Source: Qipengyuania citrea
GTDB taxonomy: Bacteria; Pseudomonadota; Alphaproteobacteria; Sphingomonadales; Sphingomonadaceae
Reading direction: 5' to 3'
DNA length: 64,000 nt
Assembly (NCBI RefSeq): GCF_024171405.1
Contig: NZ_JALJZT010000002.1
Coordinates: 1 to 64,000, forward strand
Numbering within the stretch: the first letter of the stretch is position 1; each line of letters begins with the position of its first letter. Below are positions 37,543-46,313 of the stretch, in pieces. The notes under the pieces were generated by a model. It ran no database searches, was not told the DNA's origin, and was given only the letters and a program-made list of their open reading frames with translations. The position numbers and the translations under genes were made by a program.

Positions 37543-38052
37543 CTGCATCTGGGGCTGAGAGCTTGGCTAAAAGATCAGTTTGGTCGGGCACAATCCGTGC
37601 GGAATTGACTGTCAACTGAAGTCGAACCAGTCTGCGGGGGTTCCTCTGGTTTCTCTAGCTGGAGCCGGTTTGTGATACCGCTCCGCTGCCGGACATGGCG
37701 CAATTCGCAAGCGATCAATGCAGGATTGGTCGGCCTTGGGCGGCAACCGTTGAGCTTGGCGGTTAACCCAGCAGAGTGTCCGCAGCGGGCGCATACTTTT
37801 CATGCGAAGCTTTGACGTCTTGTCAAAAAGTGGTTGGGTGCGGCCTTTCCTAAAAGGGCGGGCCACAGTTCGCTGTTGCCGCTTGTCCCGCGTCCTTACC
37901 TTAGACTGGGTCTAACGGTCAGATATGGTCTTGGAACATTCATTCCAACGCGCTAGCAGCCTTGGTTAACCGCACACTCGGGCGGGCCAAGGCGGTGGGC
38001 TCAACCTGGCCCAAGATCACTCTTCGAGACCAAGGTAGGCTTGAACTTGCCC
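37543..38052. promoter_or_regulatory. 510 bp gene-free leader of the glycosyltransferase operon
   Basis: No credible gene on either strand; a minus-strand frame at 37612-37866 is Arg/Pro-rich with no ribosome binding site. The stretch presumably carries the promoter for the operon beginning at 38053. Visible words are CGGTTAACCC (37760-37769), GGTTAACC (37964-37971) and the inverted repeat TTGGAA-N6-TTCCAA (37931-37948). No promoter hexamers could be assigned with confidence. Confidence 0.5.
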
Positions 38053-38868
38053 ATGCGAGAATCTCCACAAGTGCAAGACGGGCAGTTCCCCAGTGAACCC
38101 TTGGTTTCCGTGGTGGTGCCGATGCATAACTCGGCGGCGCATATCGTCGAAACCATCCGGTCGGTGCTGGATCAAACCCATGCCAATCTGGAGGTCATCG
38201 CTGTCGACGATGCTTCGTCCGACGCCACTGTCGCGATCGTCGAGGGGATGGCGGATCGCCGCATCAAGATAGTGCGGATGGAAACGAATGGCGGAGCGGG
38301 ACGTGCGCGGAATGCGGGGATCGATGCCGCGTCCGGCGATTATCTCGCGCTACTCGATTCAGATGACCGCTGGTATCCGGACAAGCTTGAGCAACAGCTG
38401 CGCTTCATGGACCGGACCGGCTCGGCTGTGTGCTATACGCGTTACGATCTGATCGATGCAGAAAGCGAACAGATCGGTCGGAGTGGGCGGCTTGCCGCAA
38501 GCGTTACCTACGAACAGCTATTGCGGCACTGCATAATTCGCACTTCGAGCCTGCTGGTCGATCGGCGGGCGCTAGCTCAACCGGTTCACTTTCCCGAAAT
38601 CCGCAAGCGGCAGGATTTCGTTTTCTTCCTGCGTTTGCTCAAACAGGTGCCCAAAGCCGATTTGCTCGACGAAGTCACATGCAGCTATCGCCTCCATAGC
38701 GGCACGGTCTCTTCGAATAAAATTCGCGTTATACCGTTCCAGTGGAACGTCTATCGTACGCAAGAGCAGCTTCCGCTGGGCAAGTCGATCAGCCTGATGA
38801 TCGGTTGGTTTTTCAACGCTGGATTCGTCAACGCGCGGCGTTTTGCGCAATGGGTGGAAAGCAAGTAG
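38053..38868 (+). CDS. glycosyltransferase family 2 protein
   Basis: Cytoplasmic GT-A fold enzyme of 271 residues. N-terminal PLVSVVVPMHNSAAHIVETI, nucleotide-binding DDASSDATV, the DSDDRW metal-binding motif near residue 103 (LLDSDDRWYPDKL) and the EIRKRQDFVFFL segment are family features. It probably adds a sugar to the lipid-linked repeat unit; the sugar is not predictable. First gene of a run 38053-43086 with 7 bp or less between genes (sulfotransferase, Wzx, sulfotransferase, sulfotransferase). A TTG at 38041 is an alternative start. Confidence 0.9.
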   Translation: MRESPQVQDGQFPSEPLVSVVVPMHNSAAHIVETIRSVLDQTHANLEVIAVDDASSDATVAIVEGMADRRIKIVRMETNGGAGRARNAGIDAASGDYLALLDSDDRWYPDKLEQQLRFMDRTGSAVCYTRYDLIDAESEQIGRSGRLAASVTYEQLLRHCIIRTSSLLVDRRALAQPVHFPEIRKRQDFVFFLRLLKQVPKADLLDEVTCSYRLHSGTVSSNKIRVIPFQWNVYRTQEQLPLGKSISLMIGWFFNAGFVNARRFAQWVESK

Positions 38869-38875
38869 CCCTCCA

Positions 38876-39790
38876 ATGAGCGAGACGCCTCGACATATTG
38901 CGGTCGTTGCATTGCGCCGTTCCGGTACTACCGCATTGTGGAACCTGTTCCGGCAAGATGCGCGCTACACGTGCTATGACGAACCGTTCAGCCATTTGCT
39001 GCATGACCTTCCGGCCGACAACGTCAAACGCACCCGAGCGGAATTCATTGCATTGTACAATCGGGATCCCGATCGCTTTCGGTCTCTTTACGCGCCGATA
39101 CCGAGAGGCGAGGAGACCGTTCGCGGCCTATCGGAAAAGCAGGTCGAGTATCTCGAGTACTTTCTCGAAGACGGACCCACGGCGTTCGATGTGACGCGCT
39201 GCATGGGCAAAATCCCTGCGATTCACGCGATCATTCCCGACGCCGTACTGGTTCATCTCTACCGCCATCCTGTCGCATTTGCGAGTTCCCATCTGCTCCC
39301 CTCCGACCGGTTCGATCCCCTGGGTCTGCGCAAGCGCCGCAACCGCTCTACAGCTTTGACGCGGCCCGGCCGGTTCAACGGCTGGGGGATGGAAGAGCTC
39401 CTTCGCACCAAATGGATCGATACGACGAACACGCTCTTTGCTGAGGTGGGGGTGCAACTTCCTCCCAAGAGCGCAAGGGTTCCTGCGGCGCAGCGCCTTC
39501 TCGGGGGTTGGCTGGGGGCATATCGACTGGCGGAGCGCGAGGGGCGCGCCCTTTATGGAAGCCGCTTTGTCTCGCTGTCTTTCGAGGATGTCTGCCGTGA
39601 TGCCGCTCGCAACGTCGCGACGATACGAAGCTTGGCGGGCGCCCCGGGCGAGGCGCTTGATGTCAGTAAGATCCGTCCCGCTTCCGTTGGAATATCGCCG
39701 ACCGACCCTCGGTGGATCGCGATGGCCCGCGCTGCAGGATTCACCGCCGAAGAGCGCGAGCAGTTTTTCGGCGCCGGCGTCGACAATTGA
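38876..39790 (+). CDS. sulfotransferase family protein 1
   Basis: Protein of 304 residues with the two PAPS-binding elements of sulfotransferases: the 5'-phosphosulfate loop VVALRRSGTTALWN (residues 10-22) and the 3'-phosphate segment AVLVHLYRHPVAFASSH (about 122-138). These cytoplasmic enzymes move sulfate from PAPS to a hydroxyl, here probably on the exopolysaccharide repeat unit. Its TGA overlaps the ATG of the flippase (TGATG) and it starts 7 bp after the glycosyltransferase. The acceptor sugar is unknown. Confidence 0.8.
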   Translation: MSETPRHIAVVALRRSGTTALWNLFRQDARYTCYDEPFSHLLHDLPADNVKRTRAEFIALYNRDPDRFRSLYAPIPRGEETVRGLSEKQVEYLEYFLEDGPTAFDVTRCMGKIPAIHAIIPDAVLVHLYRHPVAFASSHLLPSDRFDPLGLRKRRNRSTALTRPGRFNGWGMEELLRTKWIDTTNTLFAEVGVQLPPKSARVPAAQRLLGGWLGAYRLAEREGRALYGSRFVSLSFEDVCRDAARNVATIRSLAGAPGEALDVSKIRPASVGISPTDPRWIAMARAAGFTAEEREQFFGAGVDN

Positions 39791-41133
39791 TGGCGGCTAA
39801 CAGCAACCGACGATTGGCGGGGCGCGGAGCCATTTCAATCGCTATCCGGTTTCTCTCCGCAGGGCTCGGCTTTGCGCTGGTCTTCGCCATGGCCCGCTGG
39901 ATGCCGACCGATGAGTTCGGCCATTTCGGCTATGCCTTCTCGCTTGCCACGGCATTGTCGGTCATGCTCGATTTCGGACAATGCAGGCTCATCCTGAGGT
40001 CCTTGTCGACATATAGCGAACGCGGCCGGACGGACTTGATGAGCGCAGTGCTGCGTTTCTCGCTGATGGTTTCGGTTGTCGGGATCCTGGCGAGCGTTCT
40101 CGTTATTCTTCTGTGGTCCTCACTTTCCCATGCCCACCCGTCGATCATACCCGCTGCGGCGCTAACCGCCGGCATGATACTGGCTGACTTCCAGGCAAAT
40201 CTGCTGCGGGGTCTCGGCAATCTGGTTAGGTCGCTGGTACCGAAAGAGATTGTCTGGAGACCGCTCGCGATGAGCCTGATGGCGTTGGCGGGCGGCGGCT
40301 TGACCATCGCTACCGATGCGACCACCGCGTTATGGTTTCTCGCGATAACCCTTTTGGTGCTTAACGCATTGCAGTTGCTGTTCATCGTCCGACCTCGCTG
40401 GCGACGCGCTCTTGCGCAGATCGCCGCAGCGGAGCGGGCCGACACCACACCCGACGAAACGCTGGATGCTGCAAAGTCCATGTGGCGCAAAAGCTCGGTC
40501 CGCCTTTGGCTCGCCACGGCCATGAACGCGTCCATCACACCTCTCAGCGTGGTAGTGGTTGGGCAGTTCATTCCTCCGGCGGAAACAGGTGCGTTCTTCG
40601 CAGCGGTCCGCGTTGCAACCATCATTGCTTTCCCATTGCAGGGGCTCAACCTGCTGACCGCACCGATGCTTGCGCGTAACTACGCGGCGAACAATCTTGC
40701 GCAACTCCAGCGCGTTGCCAGTTTTACTGCAATCGCTTCGACAGCGATGGCATTGCTGGGTGCCGTCATCCTGGGCTTTTTCGGAGCGCAACTGCTTGAT
40801 TTGCTCAACCCCAGCTTCTCGACCTCGGCAACTGCGCTATTGGTGATTATGGCCGGGTTCGTCATTGCAGCGATTTGTGGATCGAGTGGGCAATTGATGA
40901 ATATGACCGGCCATGACCGCGAGTTTCTCAAAATATTGGCAACCTTCAATATCGTCGGCTTCGCGGTCTTGTTGCTCCTCACCAGGGAATTTGGTGCCAT
41001 CGGCGCGGCATGGGGACTGCTCGTCGTCAAGGCCGGATGGAATATTGCCGTCGTCATCTGGGCTCGCCGCAACCTTGGTATCGACCCCTCGATCCTGGGC
41101 CCGATTTTCGTTCCAAAGGCAGTCGTGAAATGA
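39790..41133 (+). CDS. Wzx-type oligosaccharide flippase
   Basis: Polytopic membrane protein of 447 residues with about 12 hydrophobic helices, of the MATE/MVF-like polysaccharide transporter superfamily (ISIAIRFLSAGLGFALVFAM at the N-terminus; the family's ARWMPTDEFGHFGYAFSLAT block; GQLMNMTGHDREFLKI near the C-terminus). It would flip the undecaprenyl-linked repeat unit across the inner membrane. Both ends overlap sulfotransferase genes (TGATG upstream, ATGA downstream), so the three are translationally coupled. Confidence 0.88.
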   Translation: MAANSNRRLAGRGAISIAIRFLSAGLGFALVFAMARWMPTDEFGHFGYAFSLATALSVMLDFGQCRLILRSLSTYSERGRTDLMSAVLRFSLMVSVVGILASVLVILLWSSLSHAHPSIIPAAALTAGMILADFQANLLRGLGNLVRSLVPKEIVWRPLAMSLMALAGGGLTIATDATTALWFLAITLLVLNALQLLFIVRPRWRRALAQIAAAERADTTPDETLDAAKSMWRKSSVRLWLATAMNASITPLSVVVVGQFIPPAETGAFFAAVRVATIIAFPLQGLNLLTAPMLARNYAANNLAQLQRVASFTAIASTAMALLGAVILGFFGAQLLDLLNPSFSTSATALLVIMAGFVIAAICGSSGQLMNMTGHDREFLKILATFNIVGFAVLLLLTREFGAIGAAWGLLVVKAGWNIAVVIWARRNLGIDPSILGPIFVPKAVVK

Positions 41134-42116
41134 TGTCTCCGACGTTCTTTATTGTTGGTGCCCAGAAGGCCGGGACCACGAGCTTGCACGCGATGCTTGC
41201 GCGGCACGAGCAGGTCTTCATGTCGGATCCGAAGGAACCCGGATATTTCATTCGGGGCTTCGACGATCCAGAGCGATGGCAAACGCTTTATCGGCCCGAC
41301 AAGCACGGTCGCATTCAGCCGCTGTCCGAAGTCGATCTGGGCGTGTTCAACGCGGATGACTATGCTGCGCTGTTTTCCAGTGCGGAAGCGCAACGGGCGC
41401 AGCAACGCGGAGAAGCCTCGACACCCTATCTGCCGTCGCCGCACGCAGCAGATCGCATCAAGGCTACGGTACCCGGCGCGAAGATCATCATTGCTTTGCG
41501 TGATCCCGTCCCGCGTGCTTACTCGGCCTGGGGTTACAATTCATCGCGCGGGCGGGAATCGGCGGCCAGTTTCGAGCAGGCCATCGCTGAGGAACTGGCA
41601 GGTAAGCGCGACCATTTCATTTATGGATGGCGTTATCTCTATTCGGGTCTTTTCTCTCGGCATGTCGAGCGATACCTCGACCGCTTCGGGCGGGAGAACG
41701 TCCTACTCCTGAGCTTCGACAAGCTGAAGGAAGATGGGCAGGGCGTTTTCGATACGATGTGCGATTTTCTCGAGGTTTCCCGGCAGACCGTGAATGCCGG
41801 ACGGCAGGAGAACGTAACGGTGCGCCATGCCAATCCCGTGATCGAGGGAATTCGCAATTCCTTCAATCGTCCGGGAGCCATCAAATCGCTGATCAAGCCT
41901 TTCCTGCCACGCGGACTTCGCACCAAAGTGCGGAGAGGGGTGACGACTTCCCTTGACCGTTATGGTGAACGTCCGAAGCCGATGACACAGTCCGTCCGAC
42001 AGGAGCTGTCCCAATATTATGCCGGGGATCTCGCGAAGCTTGCCGAGATGGTGGACTTCGATATCTCGCACTGGGGCAAGGCGCAAAGTGGGCCAGGGGG
42101 TGCAACGCATGGCTGA
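41130..42116 (+). CDS. sulfotransferase domain protein 2 (heparan sulfotransferase-like)
   Basis: Protein of 328 residues. The PAPS loop FFIVGAQKAGTTSLHAML (residues 6-23, Lys13) and the HEQVFMSDPKEPGYF block are typical of the Sulfotransfer_1 branch that includes heparan and glycan sulfotransferases; the 3'-phosphate segment is IIIALRDPVPRAYSAW (about 120-135). It is predicted to sulfate a sugar of the polysaccharide. The start codon overlaps the flippase stop, a second ATG follows directly, and its end overlaps the next sulfotransferase by 8 bp. Confidence 0.88.
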   Translation: MMSPTFFIVGAQKAGTTSLHAMLARHEQVFMSDPKEPGYFIRGFDDPERWQTLYRPDKHGRIQPLSEVDLGVFNADDYAALFSSAEAQRAQQRGEASTPYLPSPHAADRIKATVPGAKIIIALRDPVPRAYSAWGYNSSRGRESAASFEQAIAEELAGKRDHFIYGWRYLYSGLFSRHVERYLDRFGRENVLLLSFDKLKEDGQGVFDTMCDFLEVSRQTVNAGRQENVTVRHANPVIEGIRNSFNRPGAIKSLIKPFLPRGLRTKVRRGVTTSLDRYGERPKPMTQSVRQELSQYYAGDLAKLAEMVDFDISHWGKAQSGPGGATHG

Positions 42117-43086
42117 TGGTGTCACGCCGATCTACATTGCCGGACGCGCCCATTCCGGTTCGACGATCCTGACCGTAATTCTCAATGGCCACCCCCAGAT
42201 ACAGGGGTGCGGCGAGGTCCTTGATGCGCTTGCGCGTGGCCCCCATGAGGAATGCTCGTGTGGCGCGAAAATTCGCGAGTGCCCGCAATGGTCGCAGGTG
42301 TTCGGCGCATACCGCGTTCGCACCGGTCGCGACCTGGAAGAAGACATTCCCAAGCTTTATGAATTGACGGATATCCGCCAGTTCGGCTCTGCATTGCGTA
42401 GCAAGCCGGAGGTGCCGGACGACAAATGGTCATTCTATGCGCAGGCAACGCGCGACCTGAACGACACGATTGCCGACGTTTTCGATGTGCCGGCCTTCGT
42501 CGACAGCCACAAGGAATATACCCGCGGCCTGATGATGTTGCGCTCGGATCCCTCGGCGAAAGTCATTCATATCTACCGCGAGCCGGACATCACCATCACG
42601 TCGCATTACTATCGTCTGGGTGCTGGCAGCCCGGTTAAATTCATGAAGCGGCTCTATCGACCCGGTCTGATGACGTTTCCGTTTCTGATGGTCATCGCAT
42701 TGGGCTGGTCGGTAGGAATGATCGCCGCGATCTTGACTGCCCGGGCCTATCCGGACCGGGTGCTCCATCTGTCGCATGACGATTTCTCTGCAAATCCCGT
42801 GCGCGAGCTCGAGCGCATCGGCGCCTTTCTGGACATCGACCTTTCCGTCCTCGTCGACACGATCAGGAACGGCCGGTACTTTGCGATCGAGCACGTGATA
42901 GGCGGCAACGAATTCAAACACGAAGGCCGTATCACCTTCGATCCGCGTACCAAGGGGCGTCGCAAGGCCCCGTGGTATTACCGCGCGGCAGCCTGGCTGT
43001 TCGCCTGGCCCGGCGCATTGGCGCGGCGGTTCTTCATTCCCGCACCTGACTATGCCCTCTCCGATAAACGGGCTGATCCCTCCTAA
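42109..43086 (+). CDS. sulfotransferase family protein 3
   Basis: Protein of 325 residues of the Sulfotransfer_3 type: YIAGRAHSGSTILTVILNG (residues 9-27), a Cys-rich block ECSCGAKIRECPQW around residues 45-60 seen in that branch, and the 3'-phosphate segment VIHIYREPDITITSHYY (about 152-168). A hydrophobic stretch near residues 187-210 (MTFPFLMVIALGWSVGMIAA) may attach it to the membrane. Last gene of the 38053-43086 run. Acceptor unknown; its sequence differs enough from the other sulfotransferases to suggest a different acceptor position. Confidence 0.82.
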   Translation: MADGVTPIYIAGRAHSGSTILTVILNGHPQIQGCGEVLDALARGPHEECSCGAKIRECPQWSQVFGAYRVRTGRDLEEDIPKLYELTDIRQFGSALRSKPEVPDDKWSFYAQATRDLNDTIADVFDVPAFVDSHKEYTRGLMMLRSDPSAKVIHIYREPDITITSHYYRLGAGSPVKFMKRLYRPGLMTFPFLMVIALGWSVGMIAAILTARAYPDRVLHLSHDDFSANPVRELERIGAFLDIDLSVLVDTIRNGRYFAIEHVIGGNEFKHEGRITFDPRTKGRRKAPWYYRAAAWLFAWPGALARRFFIPAPDYALSDKRADPS

Positions 43087-43164
43087 GCCGACCGGGTAAC
43101 GCTCCTCCGCTGTAGGCTGGAGCCATGATCTGTCTCGGCGGGTCTGTCTGTTGGAGCAGCAGGA

Positions 43165-44883
43165 TCACAAACCCGGAGCATCGACCATCCGCCCGATGGT
43201 GTGGCTCGCCTTGATCGCCGCTGTATCGATTTTACGGGCTCTTCTCTCGACATAGCTAAGGGTTTCGAGACTGGCGCCGTTAAGTGTGATGTTGTTGAAA
43301 TCGGCACCAACCAGACCGCCGAAACGCATCAGATACGGCGCTTTCCGGGTCTCCTCGTTCCACGTCCAATCGATATTGTGCATCACGATGTCGCTGACGT
43401 TGAAGGGCGTGTTCCACAAGGTCGCGCCGGCAGGCATGTCTCGTGCCATCAGTCCATCGAGCTGGATTGCGCTAGCGCTCTTTTGTGTCCCGAACACGGT
43501 AAATGAGGCGGCGGGAGACCCGGTATGCGTTATCTTGAGCCCTCGTATAGTGGCGGCTCGCTTGCCGGCCAGTTTGAATACCTTTGCTTGGACATCCTCA
43601 TTACCCAGCTTTTCCAATGCGCCGGAAATGACAAGGTTGGTAACCTCCGTAGGTTCGGGCAAGTCGGCGCGTAGCCAGACGATGCTGTCCGTGACGCGAC
43701 CGGGGATCGGATTTGCCGACAGGTCTCGAACAACACAATTGCGCAACGAACCACCGCTGATCACGACCATTGCCCCGTGGGCATAGCCCGAAAGAGTAAC
43801 GTTTTCGACGAGTAGGTCGGGGTTGCGATCTGCGTAGATGAGATGGTCGACATCGCTATTGGCCAAACGACAGTCCCGAATGGTGACCCCGGGCGCGCGG
43901 TTGGCGACGATCGCGCTTCGAACCGTGTCGTGAATGTACACGCGCTCGATCATGGTCGCACGCGGTGCCTGGTAGGCGCCGTCATTGTCTCCTTGTCCGA
44001 TGTTTATGCCGCCCTGACGCATCAGCTGGCGGCGAAAAGACTTTGGGCCTTCCGCAACCGAGGATTCGTCTGCAAAATAGTTGCGGTACCGGGTCTTGTG
44101 ATCGAAATGCTCCTGAGCGGATCCGTCATACTCGAAATCAGCGAAAGCAGCGGTTTCGATCCCCGATTTGGTCGAAAGACCGCGGAAAGAGTCTTCGGCC
44201 GGTGAGCTGGGATTCGGCCTGTTGAGCAGCTCGATGAAACTCTGGTCGTAGGGAACGGTCTTCAGCCCCGACCGTGTGCCTTCACCAAAGGGGGCAAGGC
44301 CGCGGAGACGCTGATTGTCTCCGACCCAATTGGCCGTGTGCAGATAGAATCCGTCGAGCACAGCATCGCGCGCACCGCTATCCAGCATCGACTGCAAAGC
44401 CAGCGTGTTGTCATGTTCGGGGCCGGTCTGAGCACCGAACCAGCTGGCATAGGCTATGCCAGGCAGGCGGAAATTACCTCCGGTTTCCCAGAGAGTTTGT
44501 TGCCGTTTTGCGCTATCCATCTGTTGGACGCCGCGAACCCATCGGACATTCGTCAAATCGAAGATATGCTGCCCCGGCGGCGCATCGATATCCTGATCGA
44601 AGTCGATTATCACCCCGTCATCGGGGCGCAGGATCCCGCCCGCGAACCGCACCTTGGCCGCTACGCGGATCGATCGCGATACGGCCCACAGACCGCTGGT
44701 GATGGTCACGATCGTATCGGCTGGAGCCGTCGCAAGCTCATCGGTCAGATCACCGGCAGTCTGCCCGCCGATGCCCAGCTTACCCAGGAAGAGTGTTCCG
44801 GAGGTCACCGCCAGTGCGGCCAGCGAACCGGTTAGAACTTCGCGACGACCAAATCCGGTTCTGATGGCTGCTTCACCAAGCAT
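43165..44883 (-). CDS. Tat-exported protein, probable right-handed parallel beta-helix
   Basis: Protein of 572 residues, the only minus-strand gene of the exopolysaccharide locus. The N-terminus has a twin-arginine signal (FGRREVLTGSLAALAVTSGT, Arg13-Arg14), so it is probably exported folded. The middle and C-terminal parts contain repeated short strands with Asn/Asp turns (VTIRDCRLANSDVDHLIYAD, DLLVENVTLSGYAHGAMVVI, ATIRGLKITHTG), as in pectate-lyase-like beta-helices. Such proteins are lyases, hydrolases or epimerases acting on polysaccharides, or phage-like spikes. No catalytic motif could be assigned. It may trim or modify the product of the locus. Confidence 0.6.
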   Translation of the reverse strand: MLGEAAIRTGFGRREVLTGSLAALAVTSGTLFLGKLGIGGQTAGDLTDELATAPADTIVTITSGLWAVSRSIRVAAKVRFAGGILRPDDGVIIDFDQDIDAPPGQHIFDLTNVRWVRGVQQMDSAKRQQTLWETGGNFRLPGIAYASWFGAQTGPEHDNTLALQSMLDSGARDAVLDGFYLHTANWVGDNQRLRGLAPFGEGTRSGLKTVPYDQSFIELLNRPNPSSPAEDSFRGLSTKSGIETAAFADFEYDGSAQEHFDHKTRYRNYFADESSVAEGPKSFRRQLMRQGGINIGQGDNDGAYQAPRATMIERVYIHDTVRSAIVANRAPGVTIRDCRLANSDVDHLIYADRNPDLLVENVTLSGYAHGAMVVISGGSLRNCVVRDLSANPIPGRVTDSIVWLRADLPEPTEVTNLVISGALEKLGNEDVQAKVFKLAGKRAATIRGLKITHTGSPAASFTVFGTQKSASAIQLDGLMARDMPAGATLWNTPFNVSDIVMHNIDWTWNEETRKAPYLMRFGGLVGADFNNITLNGASLETLSYVERRARKIDTAAIKASHTIGRMVDAPGL

Positions 44884-44999
44884 GCAGTTGGGTTCCTTAG
44901 TTGCGGGATGGGTCGTGGGTCTCCTGAATTAGGCACTCGGCCGCCTGTACGGAAGCTTTACCGGCACGGTAGCTGAATTATCCGCCTTGCTTCGCTGTC

Positions 45000-45926
45000 A
45001 TGACGTCCATATTCACCGCCTTCACGCAGGCTGGCCCTGTAACTCGCACCGAATTTCCGGAGTGTTCCCTGACCGTGTCGAAGCATTTTGTACAAAGCTC
45101 TAGCCTGCGCAAAACCCTGATTGCTGCCTATCGCGCATATGCTCGTGCCCAAGTCTGGCGTCGGGGGCCGCGGATTTTGGTGAACAGTATCCCCAAGGCG
45201 GGGACCCACCTGCTCACTGCCGAGCTCGAGCGACTGGCCGATCTCCAGAATTCCCGCCTTCATCTCGATATCGATCGGCTCGGTATGCCGGGGACGAGCA
45301 ACGATCTCGGATTTCCGATGGTGAACCTTCCGAAGACCGAGCGCGCTATTTCCACGGTCAGGCCCGGACAGATGTTTTCCGCGCACCTCTATTGGTCGAA
45401 GGAACTGGAGGACATTCTGTCGGGGGCAGAGATATGCAGTATCTTCATCGCCCGAGACCCGCGTGACATCGTTCTGTCGCGCCTGCACTACGCGATGGGG
45501 CTGCGCAGGCATCGGTTGCATCCCTACCTTGCCGAGGTGCTTGAAAACGACAAGGACCGGCTTCGCTCCCTGATCGTCGGCCGTAACGCCGATCCGTTTA
45601 TTCGTCCCCTGCGGGCGACCCTGCAAGGCTATCTTCCGTGGCTCGACCGTCCGGGTACGCTCGCGGTCCGTTTCGAGGATCTGGTGGGGCAACGAGGCGG
45701 AGGCACCGCCGAAAGGAAGCGTGACGCCTTGCGCAGCATCGTCGATCTCTGCGGCATCGATGGCAGCAAGGTGGACGAAATGGCGGGGATGGGAACCGGC
45801 CCCACACCTACAATGCGAAAAGGCAAGGCGGGTGGCTGGCGCGACGAGATGCCGGCGGAACTCGTCGAGCTATGCGATGCCGAAATGGGCGATCTCATCG
45901 AGGCCTATGGCTACGCTCGAACTTGA
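45000..45926 (+). CDS. sulfotransferase domain protein 4
   Basis: Protein of 308 residues. The PAPS loop is RILVNSIPKAGTHLLTAEL (residues 58-76, with the Pro-Lys-Ala-Gly-Thr core at 65-69) and the 3'-phosphate segment is CSIFIARDPRDIVLSRLHYA (about 146-165), both typical of the cytosolic sulfotransferase branch. It stands alone between the divergent beta-helix gene (start 116 bp away) and the polymerase gene. The first 30 residues are unlike the family, so an internal start is possible. Acceptor unknown. Confidence 0.82.
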   Translation: MTSIFTAFTQAGPVTRTEFPECSLTVSKHFVQSSSLRKTLIAAYRAYARAQVWRRGPRILVNSIPKAGTHLLTAELERLADLQNSRLHLDIDRLGMPGTSNDLGFPMVNLPKTERAISTVRPGQMFSAHLYWSKELEDILSGAEICSIFIARDPRDIVLSRLHYAMGLRRHRLHPYLAEVLENDKDRLRSLIVGRNADPFIRPLRATLQGYLPWLDRPGTLAVRFEDLVGQRGGGTAERKRDALRSIVDLCGIDGSKVDEMAGMGTGPTPTMRKGKAGGWRDEMPAELVELCDAEMGDLIEAYGYART

Positions 45927-46313
45927 GACCCTGAAGTCGTGAACGGGGCCCACAAACGGGCTGTTGCATGGGCGGAATATTCGCTGCGTTGCCGCCTCGG
46001 GACGACACGACAGGTGCAGATCTGAGCTGAATGATAAAAACGATTTGCGTCGGCCTCGGAGATTATCATGCCCAAAACCCCACAGGCATGAACGCTAAGG
46101 GAAACGGCGCAAGGCGCCGGGCCGTCGTGGCGGGATACTTAAGTTAACGTCGACTGATTGGCGTTTCGCCGCAGCGGGTGAGCGGTTCTGATAGTGTAAA
46201 AGCAAACGTTTGGTGGTGTAATCGAGTTGCGATTTCAGCCCGATGTGTCCTACAGGCGCATCATCGTCGCGCACGGGATGGGCTGACGTAGAACGGAACG
46301 GGAAGCAAAGATC
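45927..46313. promoter_or_regulatory. 387 bp gene-free stretch before the polymerase operon
   Basis: No credible gene. A 38-codon frame from an ATG at 46031 to a TAA at 46145 has no known similarity and no clear ribosome binding site. An AAGTTAACG word sits at 46141-46149. The stretch probably holds the promoter of the wzy-gumB-gumC operon, but no hexamers stand out. Confidence 0.4.

Noticed and set aside
37612-37866. Minus-strand frame of 84 codons before the glycosyltransferase operon
   Set aside because: Basic, low-complexity sequence, no ribosome binding site and no known similarity.
44958-45692. Minus-strand frame of 244 codons opposite the fourth sulfotransferase
   Set aside because: The plus strand encodes clear PAPS-binding motifs over the same stretch, while this frame has no motif.
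46031-46147. Short frame of 38 codons before the polymerase gene
   Set aside because: No clear ribosome binding site or recognised motif; too short to support.
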